The notes under the pieces are model-generated. The model was not told the origin of the DNA. It was given only the letters and a program-made list of their open reading frames with translations, and made no database searches. A stretch of DNA of 64,000 nt, from the NCBI RefSeq assembly GCF_002968295.1, contig NZ_CP134399.1:620001-684000 (forward strand). The letters run 5' to 3'. This stretch comes from Mycobacterium sp. ITM-2016-00317 (GTDB lineage Bacteria; Actinomycetota; Actinomycetes; Mycobacteriales; Mycobacteriaceae). The translations under genes and the position numbers were made by a program. This document shows, in pieces, positions 41,014-50,091 of this stretch (within the stretch, counting starts at the first letter, position 1; the number at the start of each line of letters is the position of its first letter).

Positions 41014-41637
41014 TCAGCCGAGCATCCGCAGAGCGGCATCGACGGCAAGTGCCGGTACGTCGAGTTTCTTGGAGTTGAGGTCGTGTCGGGCGCCGGTGAT
41101 CTCGACGATCTCGGTGCGGGCCGGGATCAGCGCCGCGGCGGGACGGAGTTCGTCGAGCGTGCCGAACGGGTCCGCGGTGCCGTGGGTGAACACCGTGGGC
41201 ACCGAGATCCGGGGCAGGTGCTCGGTGCGGGCGCGCTCCGGCTTGCCCGGCGGGTGAAGCGGATAGGAGAACAGCGTCAGCACGTCGAGGTGCAGGCCGT
41301 CGGCGACCGCCATCGACGTGAGCCGCCCGCCGTAGGAATGGCCGCCGGCGATCAGCGGGCCGTCGGCGAGCTCGCGGACCGCGGTTACCGCCTCGACGAT
41401 GCCGGCCATGTCGGTCGCCGCGGAATTGGACGGTGGGCCTTTGGGGCGGCGCCGCCGGTAGGGCAGGTTGTAACGCACCGCGAGCCAGCCGCGGCGGGCC
41501 CACTCGTCGCAGAGCGCCTGCAGCATCGGCGATTCCCGGCTGCCGCCGGCCCCGTGCGTCAGCGCGACCACGCCCGCCGGGGTGCCGTCGGGACGGTGCA
41601 CGACGCCGGCGATGGCGTCCATGTCCTCGATCGTCAT
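41014..41637 (-). CDS. Alpha/beta hydrolase (Rv0421c-like, KANL3/Tex30 type)
   Basis: 207 residues. LTHGAGGSRESP forms the oxyanion loop, GGHSYGGR the nucleophile elbow (GxSxG), and THGTADPFG and ARHDLNSKK supply the acid and His positions. This is the usual neighbour of thiD in mycobacteria (Rv0421c next to Rv0422c). The ATG overlaps the thiD stop (ATGA), so it lies in the TPP-controlled transcript. Substrate unknown. Confidence 0.85.
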   Translation of the reverse strand: MTIEDMDAIAGVVHRPDGTPAGVVALTHGAGGSRESPMLQALCDEWARRGWLAVRYNLPYRRRRPKGPPSNSAATDMAGIVEAVTAVRELADGPLIAGGHSYGGRLTSMAVADGLHLDVLTLFSYPLHPPGKPERARTEHLPRISVPTVFTHGTADPFGTLDELRPAAALIPARTEIVEITGARHDLNSKKLDVPALAVDAALRMLG

Positions 41638-42515
41638 GTCGACAGCCGGAACAACGCGGAGACGGGGCCGTGACCCTGGCCGAGCGGGTAGGCCGAGCGC
41701 AGACATTCGGTCACCCAGCGCTTCCCGAACGCGACGGCATCGGGCACGGAGTAGCCGTGGGCCAGCGCGCACGCGGTGGCCGCGGCCAGGGTGTCGCCCG
41801 CGCCGTGATCGTGGCCGGTGTCGATGCGGGTCACGTCGAACTCGTGGAAGTCGGTGCCGTCGAACAGCAGGTCGGGGCTCTGCGCCGACGCGCGCAGGTG
41901 CCCGCCCTTGACCAGCGCCCACTGCGGGCCGAGCGCATGCAGCGCGCGCGCCGCCGCGCGCTGGGAGTCCTGGTCGACCACGTCGATGCCGACGAGCAGC
42001 CGCACCTCGTCGAGGTTGGGGGTGACCAAGGTGGCGAGCGGAAACAACCTGTCGCGCAACGCGTCCAGCGCGCTCGGGTGCAGCAGCGGGTCGCCGTGCA
42101 TGGAGGCGCAGACCGGGTCGACGACCAACGGGACCTTGCCGTCCAGTCCCTGCGCGACCCAGGCGCCGACGATGGCCTCGATGATCTCCGTCGACGCGAG
42201 CATGCCGGTCTTGGCGGCCTGTACTCCGATGTCGGAGGCCACCGCCTCGATCTGGCCGGCGACGATGCCGACCGGGAGTTCGTGAAAACTCCTGACCCCC
42301 ATCGAGTTCTGCACCGTGACGGCGGTCACGGCGACCAGACTGTGCACGCCGAGCAGCGCGAAGGTGCGCATGTCGGCCTGGATGCCCGCTCCGCCACCGG
42401 AGTCCGACCCGGCGATGGTCATCACCCGCAGCGGGGTCTGCCTGGGCGGGGTCAGCGGAAGGTAGGTCGTCGGCAGGCGGCGGGGCTCGGCAGTGACATC
42501 GCTGACGTCGGACAT
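41634..42515 (-). CDS. thiD: HMP/HMP-P kinase ThiD
   Basis: 293 residues. Phosphorylates hydroxymethylpyrimidine and its phosphate to the pyrophosphate used by ThiE. Ribokinase-fold signatures: [19 protein letters not shown] at the substrate site, [16 protein letters not shown] (the family often has VDPVMVA), TPNLDE, VKGGH, and [15 protein letters not shown] with the catalytic Asp. It has its own TPP riboswitch, with GGGAG seven bases before the ATG. Unlike M. tuberculosis, thiC does not follow on the 5' side. Confidence 0.94.
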   Translation of the reverse strand: MSDVSDVTAEPRRLPTTYLPLTPPRQTPLRVMTIAGSDSGGGAGIQADMRTFALLGVHSLVAVTAVTVQNSMGVRSFHELPVGIVAGQIEAVASDIGVQAAKTGMLASTEIIEAIVGAWVAQGLDGKVPLVVDPVCASMHGDPLLHPSALDALRDRLFPLATLVTPNLDEVRLLVGIDVVDQDSQRAAARALHALGPQWALVKGGHLRASAQSPDLLFDGTDFHEFDVTRIDTGHDHGAGDTLAAATACALAHGYSVPDAVAFGKRWVTECLRSAYPLGQGHGPVSALFRLST

Positions 42516-42521
42516 GTGCGC

Positions 42522-42610
42522 TCTCCCTACGCCGGCATTACCCGGTCAGGTTCGTACGGTCGACGGGCCCACCCGTCCTCTCAGCGCGCTCGGCACACGC
42601 TCCCGCGTTC
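42522..42610 (-). ncRNA. TPP riboswitch upstream of thiD
   Basis: On the minus strand the THI-box core reads CGCGGGAGCGTG, then GCGCTGAGAGGACGGG, then GTACGAACCTGACCGGGTAA and TGCCGGCGTAGGGAG. The last element ends in the Shine-Dalgarno GGGAG for the ATG at 42515, so ligand binding should hide the ribosome site. A TAGCGT hexamer (42630-42625) is a fitting -10 for the transcript. Confidence 0.92.
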
Positions 42611-42660
42611 TGGTGACGAGGGCCACGCTAGCGCAGCGACTCTGGGCCCGTCCAGAACGG

Positions 42661-42836
42661 TGACGCGGGCGGCGTCAGCGCCGCCGTCACGGGCCGATGG
42701 GTCGAACGTGCTTGCGATTTGAAGAGGTCTTATGACGAGTTTCACAGGTGTATTACTGCCATCCGAGAATCACTTCCTGCCAGGGAACACCGGATCTCGA
42801 CCTCGCGTTAATCGATTCAGATCGTCAAAGACGATC
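42661..42836. promoter_or_regulatory. Inverted repeats between thiD riboswitch and small secreted protein gene
   Basis: Two structures lie in this gene-free region. A GC hairpin GGCGGCG-TCAG-CGCCGCC (42668-42685), flanked by TGACG/CGTCA, sits between divergent transcripts. Further down, GATCGTC-AAA-GACGATC (42820-42836) is a perfect seven-base inverted repeat about 80 bases before the secreted protein start and may be an operator. Confidence 0.4.
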
Positions 42837-42913
42837 GACAAAACACCAGGACAAGAGCATCGAGACCGCGTGACACGCTCCACGGCTCGACCCGAGCGGG
42901 AAGGGCAGCAGAA

Positions 42914-43213
42914 ATGAAGAAGTTCTCCATCGCTACGATTATCGCCGCCTTGCTGAGCACCGCCGTCATCGGCGTGGCCGCTCCCGTGCAGGCCGTTCCG
43001 CATGGAGCCAACGCGCAGGACACGATCAGCCAGATGGAGGCCGAGGGCAATCACGTGGTGGTTCACCGGCTCTCCGACCGTCCGCTGAGCGAAGCGGTGG
43101 TCGTCGGGATCAATCAGGGCGGCACACTGCACTCCACCGTGCACGACAACATCCACGGCCACACCCAGCAGCAGCACAAGTCGGGCCACGTCTACTACGT
43201 CGACGTCCGCTAA
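42914..43213 (+). CDS. Small secreted protein of unknown function
   Basis: 99 residues. Strong signal peptide: MKKF then SIATIIAALLSTAVIGVAAP, with cleavage probable after VQA. The mature part (about 70 residues) has no Cys, is rich in His (including HDNIHGHTQQQHKSGH) and ends VYYVDVR. Small exported proteins of this size are common in mycobacteria and mostly uncharacterised. AAGGG lies just upstream of the ATG. The His-rich tail could bind metal, which is only a suggestion. Confidence 0.75.
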   Translation: MKKFSIATIIAALLSTAVIGVAAPVQAVPHGANAQDTISQMEAEGNHVVVHRLSDRPLSEAVVVGINQGGTLHSTVHDNIHGHTQQQHKSGHVYYVDVR

Positions 43214-43232
43214 CGAGGGCGACGTCCGGTAA

Positions 43233-44048
43233 TCACGTCAGGTCAACGACCACCGGGGCGTGATCGCTCGGCGTGCCGATCCGGTTCTTTCCGGTTTTGC
43301 GTTCATCGCGGGCGATCTCGGCGTGGACGACACGCTCGGCCAGCGCCGGGGAGCCCAAGATGAAGTCGATGCGCATGCCCCGGTTCTTCGGGAACCGCAG
43401 CTGGGTGTAGTCCCAGTACGTGTAGGTGCCGGGACCCGGCGTGAAAGGTCTTACCACGTCGGTGAAACCGGCATCGAGGATCGCGTTGAAGGCCGCGCGC
43501 TCCGGGGCGGTCACGTGAGTGCTGTCCTGGAACAACGAGATGTCCCACACGTCGTCGTCGAAGGGGGCGATGTTCCAGTCGCCGACCAGCGCCAGCGGGG
43601 TGGCCGGATCGGACTTCAGCCACGACGACGCGGTATCGCGAAGCGCGGCAAGCCATTCCAGCTTGTAGCTGTAATGCGGTGAGCCGACGGTGCGGCCGTT
43701 GGGAACGTAGAGACTCCACACCCTGACCCCGGCGCAGGTCGCGCCGAGCGCGCGCGCCTCGGCCGCGGCCTGCACCTCGGGCTTGTCGCTCCAGGTGGGT
43801 TGGCCGTCGAAACCGACCTGGACGTCGTCGATGCCGACCCGCGAGGCGATCGCCACCCCGTTCCACTGGCTGAACCCGCAGTGCACGATCTCGTAGCCGA
43901 GTGCGGCGAACGGCATGGTCGGGAACTGGTCGTCGGAGCACTTGGTCTCCTGCATGGCCAGTACGTCGACGTCGGCGCGTTCCAGCCAGTCGGTGACGCG
44001 GTCGACCCGGGCGCGGATCGAGTTGACGTTCCAGGTTGCCAGGCGCAT
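43233..44048 (-). CDS. xthA: Exodeoxyribonuclease III / AP endonuclease XthA
   Basis: 271 residues. Repairs abasic sites and removes 3' blocking groups. EEP-fold catalytic residues are complete: ATWNVNSIRAR, QETK, SLYVPNGR, VGDWNIAP, RIDFILGSP and SDHAPVVVD. It matches Rv0427c in position. ATG at 44048 lies five bases past the end of the upstream GNAT gene, so def, the Rv0428c homologue and xthA form one operon. Confidence 0.95.
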   Translation of the reverse strand: MRLATWNVNSIRARVDRVTDWLERADVDVLAMQETKCSDDQFPTMPFAALGYEIVHCGFSQWNGVAIASRVGIDDVQVGFDGQPTWSDKPEVQAAAEARALGATCAGVRVWSLYVPNGRTVGSPHYSYKLEWLAALRDTASSWLKSDPATPLALVGDWNIAPFDDDVWDISLFQDSTHVTAPERAAFNAILDAGFTDVVRPFTPGPGTYTYWDYTQLRFPKNRGMRIDFILGSPALAERVVHAEIARDERKTGKNRIGTPSDHAPVVVDLT

Positions 44049-44053
44049 GGGCC

Positions 44054-44971
44054 CTACAGTAGGTCCTCCGCGCGGACGTACCGTGACCGGTGGTGGACCT
44101 GGAAACCCATGGTTTCGTAGAGGGCACGCGCGCCCGGATTGTCGGTGACCACCTGCGCATAGGCGCGGGTGGCGCCGTGCTGGTGCGCCCAGTCCAGCAG
44201 TCCGGCGCACAGGCGCCGGGCCAGACCCTGCCTGCGGGCGTCCTCCGACACGTGCACCGCCGAGATCCCGGCCCAGCGGGTGCCGTCCGGCGCGTCGGTC
44301 ACCGCCACCCGGCCCACTGCCGCACCGGCCAGTTCGCCGAACCCGACCACGCCGTCGACGACCGCGGTGAGCACATCGACCGGCACGTCGCGCCGGTACA
44401 GCGTCAGCCACCTGTCGTCGGGTGAGTCCGCCACCGACACCTCCGTCACTCCGGAGACGCCGATATCTGCTGCCATCACCAGGTTTTCGGCATCGGTGGG
44501 GACGCCCTCGGGAAGTCGCAGCAGCCGGTCGGGCGCCGACACCAGTGCCGGCAGTCCCCGCGCGGCGTACCACCGGGCCACCTGGGCGATCTCGCTGAAC
44601 GACGAGAACCGGATCGGCACAGCGGAATTGGCTCGCCGGGTGACTCCGTGCCCGTGCCGCAACAGCCAGCCGTCCAGCCACTCGTGTTCGGTGCCGGGCC
44701 AGCCCAGGGCCGCCGCGTGTTCGAGGTTGCGGATCTCGCCGGTCCGCACCGGCATCTCCGGGACGACGCGCACGGCCAGCACGTCCCGGGCGTCGACGTC
44801 GACGATGTCGCCGCGTCGGGTGCGGATCCGCACCACGGCGCCGGTCTCGTCGCCGGCTTCGAGGATGTGGCCGACCACGTCGGTCATCGGCCGGTCCGAG
44901 TCCGTCGGCAGCCGGTAACGCAGGCTGACCCGGGTCCCGGCCTCAGGCAACTCGGGGACGGCTCCGGACAC
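44054..44971 (-). CDS. GNAT acetyltransferase with N-terminal extension (Rv0428c-like)
   Basis: 305 residues. The first 75 residues form a small beta-rich domain (TRVSLRYRLPTDSDRPMTDV), and a GNAT domain occupies the C-terminal half with the acetyl-CoA site HVSEDARRQGLARRLCAGLL and NPGARALYETMGF. Located between def and xthA as in M. tuberculosis. Substrate unknown; pairing with peptide deformylase suggests but does not prove action on protein N termini. GTG start three bases after the def stop. Confidence 0.88.
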   Translation of the reverse strand: MSGAVPELPEAGTRVSLRYRLPTDSDRPMTDVVGHILEAGDETGAVVRIRTRRGDIVDVDARDVLAVRVVPEMPVRTGEIRNLEHAAALGWPGTEHEWLDGWLLRHGHGVTRRANSAVPIRFSSFSEIAQVARWYAARGLPALVSAPDRLLRLPEGVPTDAENLVMAADIGVSGVTEVSVADSPDDRWLTLYRRDVPVDVLTAVVDGVVGFGELAGAAVGRVAVTDAPDGTRWAGISAVHVSEDARRQGLARRLCAGLLDWAHQHGATRAYAQVVTDNPGARALYETMGFQVHHRSRYVRAEDLL

Positions 44972-44974
44972 GAC

Positions 44975-45568
44975 TCAGTGGCCGAACGGGTCGGGGTCCT
45001 CGCCCGGCATCCACGACAATCCGGGGACGCCCCAGCCGTTGGCCTTGACGGCCTTCTTGGCGCTGCGCGCGTTACGCCCGACGAGCCGGTCGAGGTACAG
45101 GAAACCGTCCAGGTGCCCGGTCTCGTGTTGCAGCATCCGGGCGAACAGCTCGGTGCCCTCGATGGTGATCGGCGTCCCGTCGGCGTCCAGCCCCGTCACC
45201 CGCGCCCAGTCGGCGCGGCCCGTCGGAAACGACTCGCCGGGCACCGACAGGCAGCCCTCGTCGTCGTCCTCGGGGTCCGGCATGGTCTCGGGCACCTCGG
45301 AGGTCTCCAGCACCGGGTTGACCACGACACCGCGGCGCCGCGTGGTCTTCTTGCGCGATTCGGCGCAGTCGTAGACGAAGACCCGTTTGTTGACGCCGAT
45401 CTGGTTGGCGGCCAGCCCGACTCCGTGGGCGGCGTCCATCGTGTCGTAGAGATCGGTGATCAGATCGGCCAGATCGGCGGGCAGCGAACCGTCGTCGCCG
45501 ACGGGTATCGGTTCGGTCGCCGTGTGCAGGACGGGATCTCCCACGATGCGGATGGGTCTGACTGCCAT
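44975..45568 (-). CDS. def: Peptide deformylase
   Basis: 197 residues, as in M. tuberculosis Def. Removes the formyl group from nascent proteins. The three metal-site motifs are present: [18 protein letters not shown] (Cys ligand) and QHETGHLDG (HExxH). The C-terminal extension ending PDPFGH is typical of mycobacteria. No Shine-Dalgarno precedes the ATG at 45568; instead TAAGCT lies seven bases upstream on the minus strand, suggesting a leaderless mRNA. Confidence 0.96.
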   Translation of the reverse strand: MAVRPIRIVGDPVLHTATEPIPVGDDGSLPADLADLITDLYDTMDAAHGVGLAANQIGVNKRVFVYDCAESRKKTTRRRGVVVNPVLETSEVPETMPDPEDDDEGCLSVPGESFPTGRADWARVTGLDADGTPITIEGTELFARMLQHETGHLDGFLYLDRLVGRNARSAKKAVKANGWGVPGLSWMPGEDPDPFGH

Positions 45569-45718
45569 GGGAGAAAGCTTAAGGTGCCCGCTGTCCGCGG
45601 TTGTTCGGACCGCCGACTCGCGGCGATGTTGACGATGCGCGTGACTCAACCGTGATTGAATACTCGCCGAACCACATTGATGTCATTCTCGATTTTTCGG
45701 AAGGGTCCAAGTAGCGAT

Positions 45719-46027
45719 ATGGACGGCGCCATCGCGCGGGCTGAGCGTTCCGGGGACGACAGCGAGCCCACCGACGGACTGACCCGTCGAGAACACGACA
45801 TCCTTGCCTTCGAACGGCAGTGGTGGAAGTACGCCGGATCCAAGGAAGACGCCATCAAGGAGCTGTTCTCGATGTCGGCGACCCGCTACTACCAGGTGCT
45901 GAACGCGCTGGTGGACCGGCCGGAAGCCCTCGCGGCGGACCCCATGCTGGTGAAGCGGCTGCGCAGGCTGCGCGCCAGCAGGCAGAAGGCACGCGCAGCG
46001 CGCCGCCTCGGGTTCGACGTCACCTGA
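45719..46027 (+). CDS. DUF3263 protein (Rv0430-like)
   Basis: 102 residues from ATG 45719, equal to M. tuberculosis Rv0430. A helix-turn-helix-like segment is visible: LTRREHDILAFERQWWKYAG followed by AIKELFSMSATRYYQVLNAL, and the C terminus is very basic (RRLRASRQKARAARRLG). DNA binding is plausible but not shown. An in-frame ATG further upstream at 45656 would add 21 residues. It stands just upstream of virR and divergent from def. Confidence 0.85.
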   Translation: MDGAIARAERSGDDSEPTDGLTRREHDILAFERQWWKYAGSKEDAIKELFSMSATRYYQVLNALVDRPEALAADPMLVKRLRRLRASRQKARAARRLGFDVT

Positions 46028-46058
46028 GGCCGGTGGGCGCGGGATACAGTAGGCGCCG

Positions 46059-46514
46059 ATGAACCAGCGAGATTCCTCCGGGCTGCCCATTCGCGCCATG
46101 GTGATGGTGCTGTTGTTCCTGGGCGTGGTGTTCCTGCTCGTCGCCCTGCAGTCGCTCGGCGGCGACGACGACACCCCGTCGGCGGGCTCGACGACCGTGA
46201 CGACCTCGGCCACCACCACGAGCGCGGCGCCCGAGGAGCCGGCGCGCGCCGACGTGCGGGTGTTCAACATCTCCGAGACCCCCGGCGCCGCCGAGGCGAT
46301 CGCCACCCGGCTGCGCGACGCCGAGTGGAACGTCACCGATACCGGCAACCTGGTCGTGCCCGACGTGACGGTGACCACGGTGTATTTCGGTGAGGCCCCG
46401 GGCGAGCAGGAGGCCGCCGAAGAGGTGGGCCGACTGCTGGAGGCGCCGGTGGCTCCGCGGGTGCCCGAGCTCACAGAGCAGCCACCGGGAGTCGTCGTAC
46501 TGGTCACCGGCTAG
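46059..46514 (+). CDS. virR: LytR_C domain membrane protein VirR (Rv0431-like)
   Basis: 151 residues. One membrane helix (about 12-30, [18 protein letters not shown]), a Ser/Thr-rich linker, then a LytR_C domain ([20 protein letters not shown] through VVLVTG). In M. tuberculosis Rv0431 restrains membrane vesicle release and helps cell-envelope integrity by association with LytR-CpsA-Psr proteins. TACAGT lies eight bases before the ATG, so the start may be leaderless. The stop codon TAG is part of the sodC -10 hexamer. Confidence 0.9.
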   Translation: MNQRDSSGLPIRAMVMVLLFLGVVFLLVALQSLGGDDDTPSAGSTTVTTSATTTSAAPEEPARADVRVFNISETPGAAEAIATRLRDAEWNVTDTGNLVVPDVTVTTVYFGEAPGEQEAAEEVGRLLEAPVAPRVPELTEQPPGVVVLVTG

Positions 46515-46524
46515 GCTCTTGCTC

Positions 46525-47229
46525 ATGCTCAGGTCCGTTGCTGCTGCCACCTTGTTCGCAGTGCCCGCACTTGCGTTGAGTGCGTGCGCTCCCCCCGGAG
46601 AAGTGCCTTCGGATTCGCCCGGCACCACGCCCCCGGTGTGGACCGGTTCGCCCTCGCCGACCGCGGGCCCCGACGAGCACGGCTCGGGGCACGGAGGCGG
46701 CGCGAGCGCGACCGGGGAAGCCCTGTCCGCCGATCTGAAGCTGCCCGACGGCACCACCGTCGCCACCGCCGACTTCACGTTCTCGGACGGCTACGCGACC
46801 GTCACGGTCGAGGCCACCGGCGGTGCGCTCGAGCCCGGCTTCCACGGCATGCACATCCACTCGGTGGGCAAGTGCGAGGCCAACTCGGTCGCACCGACAG
46901 GCGGCGCGCCGGCCAACTTCAATTCCGCGGGCGGCCACTTCCAGGCGGCCGGCCACAGCGGCCATCCGGCCAGCGGCGACCTGTCGTCGCTGCAGGTGCG
47001 CGAGGACGGCTCGGCGATGCTGGTGACCACCACCGACGCGTTCACCGCCGAGCAGCTGCTCGAGGGTGAGGGCACGGCGATCATCATCCACGAGAAGGCC
47101 GACAACTTCGCCAACATCCCGCCGGAGCGCTACCAGCAGATCAACGGAGACCCGCCACCGGACCAGACCACCCTGGCGACCGGCGATGCCGGAGCGCGGG
47201 TGGCGTGCGGTGTCATCACCCGCGGCTGA
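46525..47229 (+). CDS. sodC: Cu/Zn superoxide dismutase SodC, lipoprotein
   Basis: 234 residues. Signal peptide with lipobox ALSAC, a Pro/Ser-rich linker with HGSGHGGG, then the dismutase domain: [12 protein letters not shown] with two copper His, [15 protein letters not shown] with the bridging and further His ligands, and CGVI with the second disulphide Cys. Extracytoplasmic defence against superoxide is the role. ATG at 46525 follows TAGGCT by seven bases (leaderless). Same position as Rv0432. Confidence 0.95.
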   Translation: MLRSVAAATLFAVPALALSACAPPGEVPSDSPGTTPPVWTGSPSPTAGPDEHGSGHGGGASATGEALSADLKLPDGTTVATADFTFSDGYATVTVEATGGALEPGFHGMHIHSVGKCEANSVAPTGGAPANFNSAGGHFQAAGHSGHPASGDLSSLQVREDGSAMLVTTTDAFTAEQLLEGEGTAIIIHEKADNFANIPPERYQQINGDPPPDQTTLATGDAGARVACGVITRG

Positions 47230-48352
47230 TCTCAGAGCTGACGGTCGGATCGACTTCGCGGGGTCGGTCCGACCGACTCTCGGCGTCGAATGGGAGTTCG
47301 CGCTCGTCGACGCGAAGACCCGCGATCTGAGCAACGAGGCCGCGTCGGTGATCGCCGAGATCGGCGAGAATCCGCGCGTGCACAAGGAATTGCTGCGCAA
47401 CACCATCGAGGTGGTCACGGGGATCTGTGACAACACCGCCGCAGCGATGGACGATCTCGCGACGACCCTGCGCCCGGTGCGTGACGTGGTGCGCGAGCGC
47501 GGCATGGAGTTGTTCTGCGCGGGCACACACCCGTTCGCGGACTGGACGGCGCAGAAACTCACCGACGCACCCCGCTACGCCGAGCTGATCAAGCGCACGC
47601 AGTGGTGGGGCAGGCAGATGCTGATCTGGGGCGTGCACGTGCACGTCGGCGTCTCGTCGGCGCACAAGGTGATGCCGATCATCACCTCGCTGCTGCACCA
47701 GTACCCGCACCTGCTGGCGCTGTCGGCGTCCTCGCCGTTCTGGGACGGCGTGGACACCGGGTACGCCAGCAACCGGGCGATGATGTTCCAGCAGCTGCCG
47801 ACCGCCGGGCTGCCGTTCCACTTCCAGGAATGGCGTGAGTTCGAACGCTTCGTCGGTGACCAGAAGAAGACCGGCATCATCGACCACATGAACGAGATCC
47901 GGTGGGACATCAGGCCTTCCCCGCATCTCGGCACCATCGAGGTGCGGATCTTCGACGGCGTCTCCAACCTGCACGAGCTCTCCGCGCTGGTCGCGCTCAC
48001 CCACTGCCTGATCGTCGACCTGGACCGCCGGATGGACGCCGGTGAGTCGCTGCCGCTGATGCCGCCGTGGCATGTGCAGGAGAACAAATGGCGCGCAGCC
48101 CGTTACGGGTTGGACGCGATCATCATCCTGGACGCCGACAGCAACGAGCGTCTGGTGACCGAGGACCTCGACGACCTGGTGGAGCGTCTGCAGCCGGTGG
48201 CCAAGCGGCTGCAGTGCGTCGAGGAGCTCTCGCGGGTTCCCGACATCTACCGCAACGGTGCGTCGTACCAGCGTCAGCGCCGGGTCGCCGAGGAGCACGA
48301 CGGCGACCTGCGCGCCGTGGTGGACGCTCTGGTGAGCGAGCTGGTGTTGTAG
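47210..48352 (+). CDS. Carboxylate-amine ligase, glutamate-cysteine ligase family 2 (Rv0433-like)
   Basis: 380 residues from GTG 47210. YbdK/GCS2 fold: [12 protein letters not shown], the [14 protein letters not shown] segment, [17 protein letters not shown], and [20 protein letters not shown] with metal and nucleotide residues. Weak glutamate-cysteine ligase activity is reported for YbdK; the true product in mycobacteria is unclear because mycothiol replaces glutathione. The GTG start overlaps sodC by 20 bases; an ATG at 47186 is also possible. Confidence 0.9.
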   Translation: MSSPAADLRADGRIDFAGSVRPTLGVEWEFALVDAKTRDLSNEAASVIAEIGENPRVHKELLRNTIEVVTGICDNTAAAMDDLATTLRPVRDVVRERGMELFCAGTHPFADWTAQKLTDAPRYAELIKRTQWWGRQMLIWGVHVHVGVSSAHKVMPIITSLLHQYPHLLALSASSPFWDGVDTGYASNRAMMFQQLPTAGLPFHFQEWREFERFVGDQKKTGIIDHMNEIRWDIRPSPHLGTIEVRIFDGVSNLHELSALVALTHCLIVDLDRRMDAGESLPLMPPWHVQENKWRAARYGLDAIIILDADSNERLVTEDLDDLVERLQPVAKRLQCVEELSRVPDIYRNGASYQRQRRVAEEHDGDLRAVVDALVSELVL

Positions 48353-48355
48353 CCG

Positions 48356-48988
48356 ATGCCGACGGTGCCGATGTTCCCGCTCGAGGTGGCGATGCTGCCG
48401 GGCGAGGAGCTGCCGCTCCGGATCTTCGAGCCGCGGTACGCCGAACTGGTGCGCGACTGTCTGGCCGCCGAGGAGCCGGCCTTCGGGACGGTGCTGATCG
48501 CGGCCGGACGGGAAGTGGGCGGCGGCGACAGCCGCAGCGACGTCGGCGTGTTGGCCCACATCGCCGAGTGCGCCGACACCGGAGACGGCCGGTACCGGCT
48601 GAAAGCCGCGATACGGGAACGGATCAGGGTGCTGGAGTGGCTGCCCGACAATCCGTACCCGCGCGCGGTGGTCGAGCTGTGGCCCGACCAGCCGGGCAAG
48701 GCCGTGACCGTCGACGCGATCCGTGACATCGAGGACCGCATGGTGGCGTTGTTCGAGCGGATCGCGGTGGCGCGCGGCGCGCAGGTCAACGCGCGCGACA
48801 TCGTGGCGGGCGCCGACGAGTCCGGTGACGCGGCGAAGTGGTTGTACGCGTTGACCGCCCGTCTTCCGATGGGCCAGGCCGACCGCTATGCGGTGCTGGC
48901 CGCACCGACCGCGGCCGACCGTGTCGCCGCGCTGTCGGAGGCCGTCGACACCGTGACGGCGATGGTGGAGTTCCAGCTCTCGGAGTGA
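48356..48988 (+). CDS. Lon substrate-binding-domain protein (Rv0434-like)
   Basis: 210 residues. It is a stand-alone LON N-terminal domain: VPMFPLEVAMLPGEELPLRIFEPRY at the start, then a helical second half. There is no AAA ATPase or protease domain, so this is not the Lon protease. The ATG follows the previous stop by a few bases, and the order SodC, Rv0433, Rv0434 is as in M. tuberculosis. It ends four bases from the convergent methyltransferase gene, where the backbone order is interrupted by the antiporter cluster. Confidence 0.88.
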   Translation: MPTVPMFPLEVAMLPGEELPLRIFEPRYAELVRDCLAAEEPAFGTVLIAAGREVGGGDSRSDVGVLAHIAECADTGDGRYRLKAAIRERIRVLEWLPDNPYPRAVVELWPDQPGKAVTVDAIRDIEDRMVALFERIAVARGAQVNARDIVAGADESGDAAKWLYALTARLPMGQADRYAVLAAPTAADRVAALSEAVDTVTAMVEFQLSE

Positions 48989-48992
48989 GGGC

Positions 48993-49742
48993 TCAGAGTT
49001 TCCGGCCGTCGAGGAACACGCTTCGCGCGGTCAGCTCGTCCGCCTCTGCCGGCAGGGTGCGGTGATACCGCTGCATCAGGTCCGCGGTGGTCGTCGTGTT
49101 CGTCTCCCACATCCGCGCGCACAGCCAGCAGTCGTGGTCGGGGCCGCCGCTGTCGGCCTCCATGCCGATCCTGCTGCCCCGCGCGCTGTACAGGTCGACC
49201 CTGCCGAGCAGTTCCTCCTGCTGATCGGCGGGCAGGCGGGGGAGCAGGCCCTCGACCGCCCACACCGTCGGCTGGTCGGGCAGGAACCCCGCCGCGATCA
49301 GCGCCCGCGGCCAGTCGTCACGGACGTCGGCGCCCACCAAAACGTGCCGGGCGGCGGGCTCGGCGCCGACCTGATTCAGCACCCGCTGTTTGAAGTCCAG
49401 CAGTTCGGGCTGCTCCACCTCGTAGATCACGGTGTCACTGAGCCACGGCAACCGGAACGCGCGGGCGTCGAGGCCGGAGCCGAGGATCACCACCTGCGAC
49501 ACCCCCGCCGAGCTTGAGGCCAGGAAGAAGTCGTCGAACCATTTCGTCCGTGCCGCAACGTAATCGGTGACCCACGGCGACGGCGGCATCCCGTCGGATC
49601 CGTCGGCGTCGACGAACATCTGCGAGTAGGGGTCGGTGAACAGCGGACGGTGGGCCGCCGCCTCATCCGCGCGGGCCCGCGCGGCGCGCAGCGGCGTCAG
49701 CCCGGCGTCGAGCGCCCCGGGGTCACCGTCCAGGACTGTCAT
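48993..49742 (-). CDS. SAM-dependent methyltransferase (Rv0145/Rv0146-type), short C terminus
   Basis: 249 residues. Mycobacterial LCM-type methyltransferase group: LTPLRAARARADE, RPLFTDPY, YVAARTKWFDDFFL, VVILGSGLDARAFRLPW (SAM site), YEVEQPELLDFKQ and WAVEGLLPRLP. Family members are usually about 280-310 residues; this one stops at FLDGRKL soon after RMWETNTTTTADL, so the C-terminal part is short. ATG at 49742 overlaps the mnhG end by 20 bases, making it the last gene of the antiporter transcript. Substrate unknown. Confidence 0.82.
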   Translation of the reverse strand: MTVLDGDPGALDAGLTPLRAARARADEAAAHRPLFTDPYSQMFVDADGSDGMPPSPWVTDYVAARTKWFDDFFLASSSAGVSQVVILGSGLDARAFRLPWLSDTVIYEVEQPELLDFKQRVLNQVGAEPAARHVLVGADVRDDWPRALIAAGFLPDQPTVWAVEGLLPRLPADQQEELLGRVDLYSARGSRIGMEADSGGPDHDCWLCARMWETNTTTTADLMQRYHRTLPAEADELTARSVFLDGRKL

Positions 49743-50091
49743 GGCCGCCGGATTCCCGTTCGGCCACGAAATCATGCATCTCGTCCCTGGTCAGCAGATC
49801 GTCGCGGATGTTCTGCTCCCGGTAAGCGAGTTGGCCCACCCGGTTGGCGATCACGGGTGCGGTGATGATCGTGAACATCCCGGTGAGGATCAGCATGCCG
49901 ACGTCGACGTTGCCGCGCAGCCGGATGGCGGCCCCCGCCAGCACCAGCAGCAGGCCGAGCACCTGAGGCTTGGTGGCGGCGTGCATCCGCGACAGCGTGT
50001 CCGGGAACCGGACCACGCCGATGGCCGCGGTCAACGCCAGTGCGGAGCCGCCGAGGATCAGCACGGAGGCGACGATGTCGGAGACGGTCAT
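49723..50091 (-). CDS. mnhG: Mrp-type cation/proton antiporter subunit G
   Basis: 122 residues, three membrane helices. Typical subunit G segments are IGVVRFPDTLSRMHAATKPQ and LLLVLAGAAIRL. Part of the multisubunit antiporter that exports Na+ (or K+) in exchange for protons. The ATG overlaps the mnhF stop (ATGA). The C terminus carries about 35 hydrophilic residues (REQNIRDDLLTRDEM). Confidence 0.9.
   Translation of the reverse strand: MTVSDIVASVLILGGSALALTAAIGVVRFPDTLSRMHAATKPQVLGLLLVLAGAAIRLRGNVDVGMLILTGMFTIITAPVIANRVGQLAYREQNIRDDLLTRDEMHDFVAERESGGHDSPGR

Noticed and set aside
42732..42917. Short 61-codon frame before the secreted protein gene
   Set aside because: No ribosome site, no homology-like features, and it overlaps the inverted repeat and the Shine-Dalgarno of the following gene.
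43201..43232. Direct repeat CGACGTCCGsTAA at the end of the secreted protein gene
   Set aside because: Two 13-base copies 19 bases apart with one difference; too short and isolated to assign a function, probably a chance or slippage duplication of the stop region.
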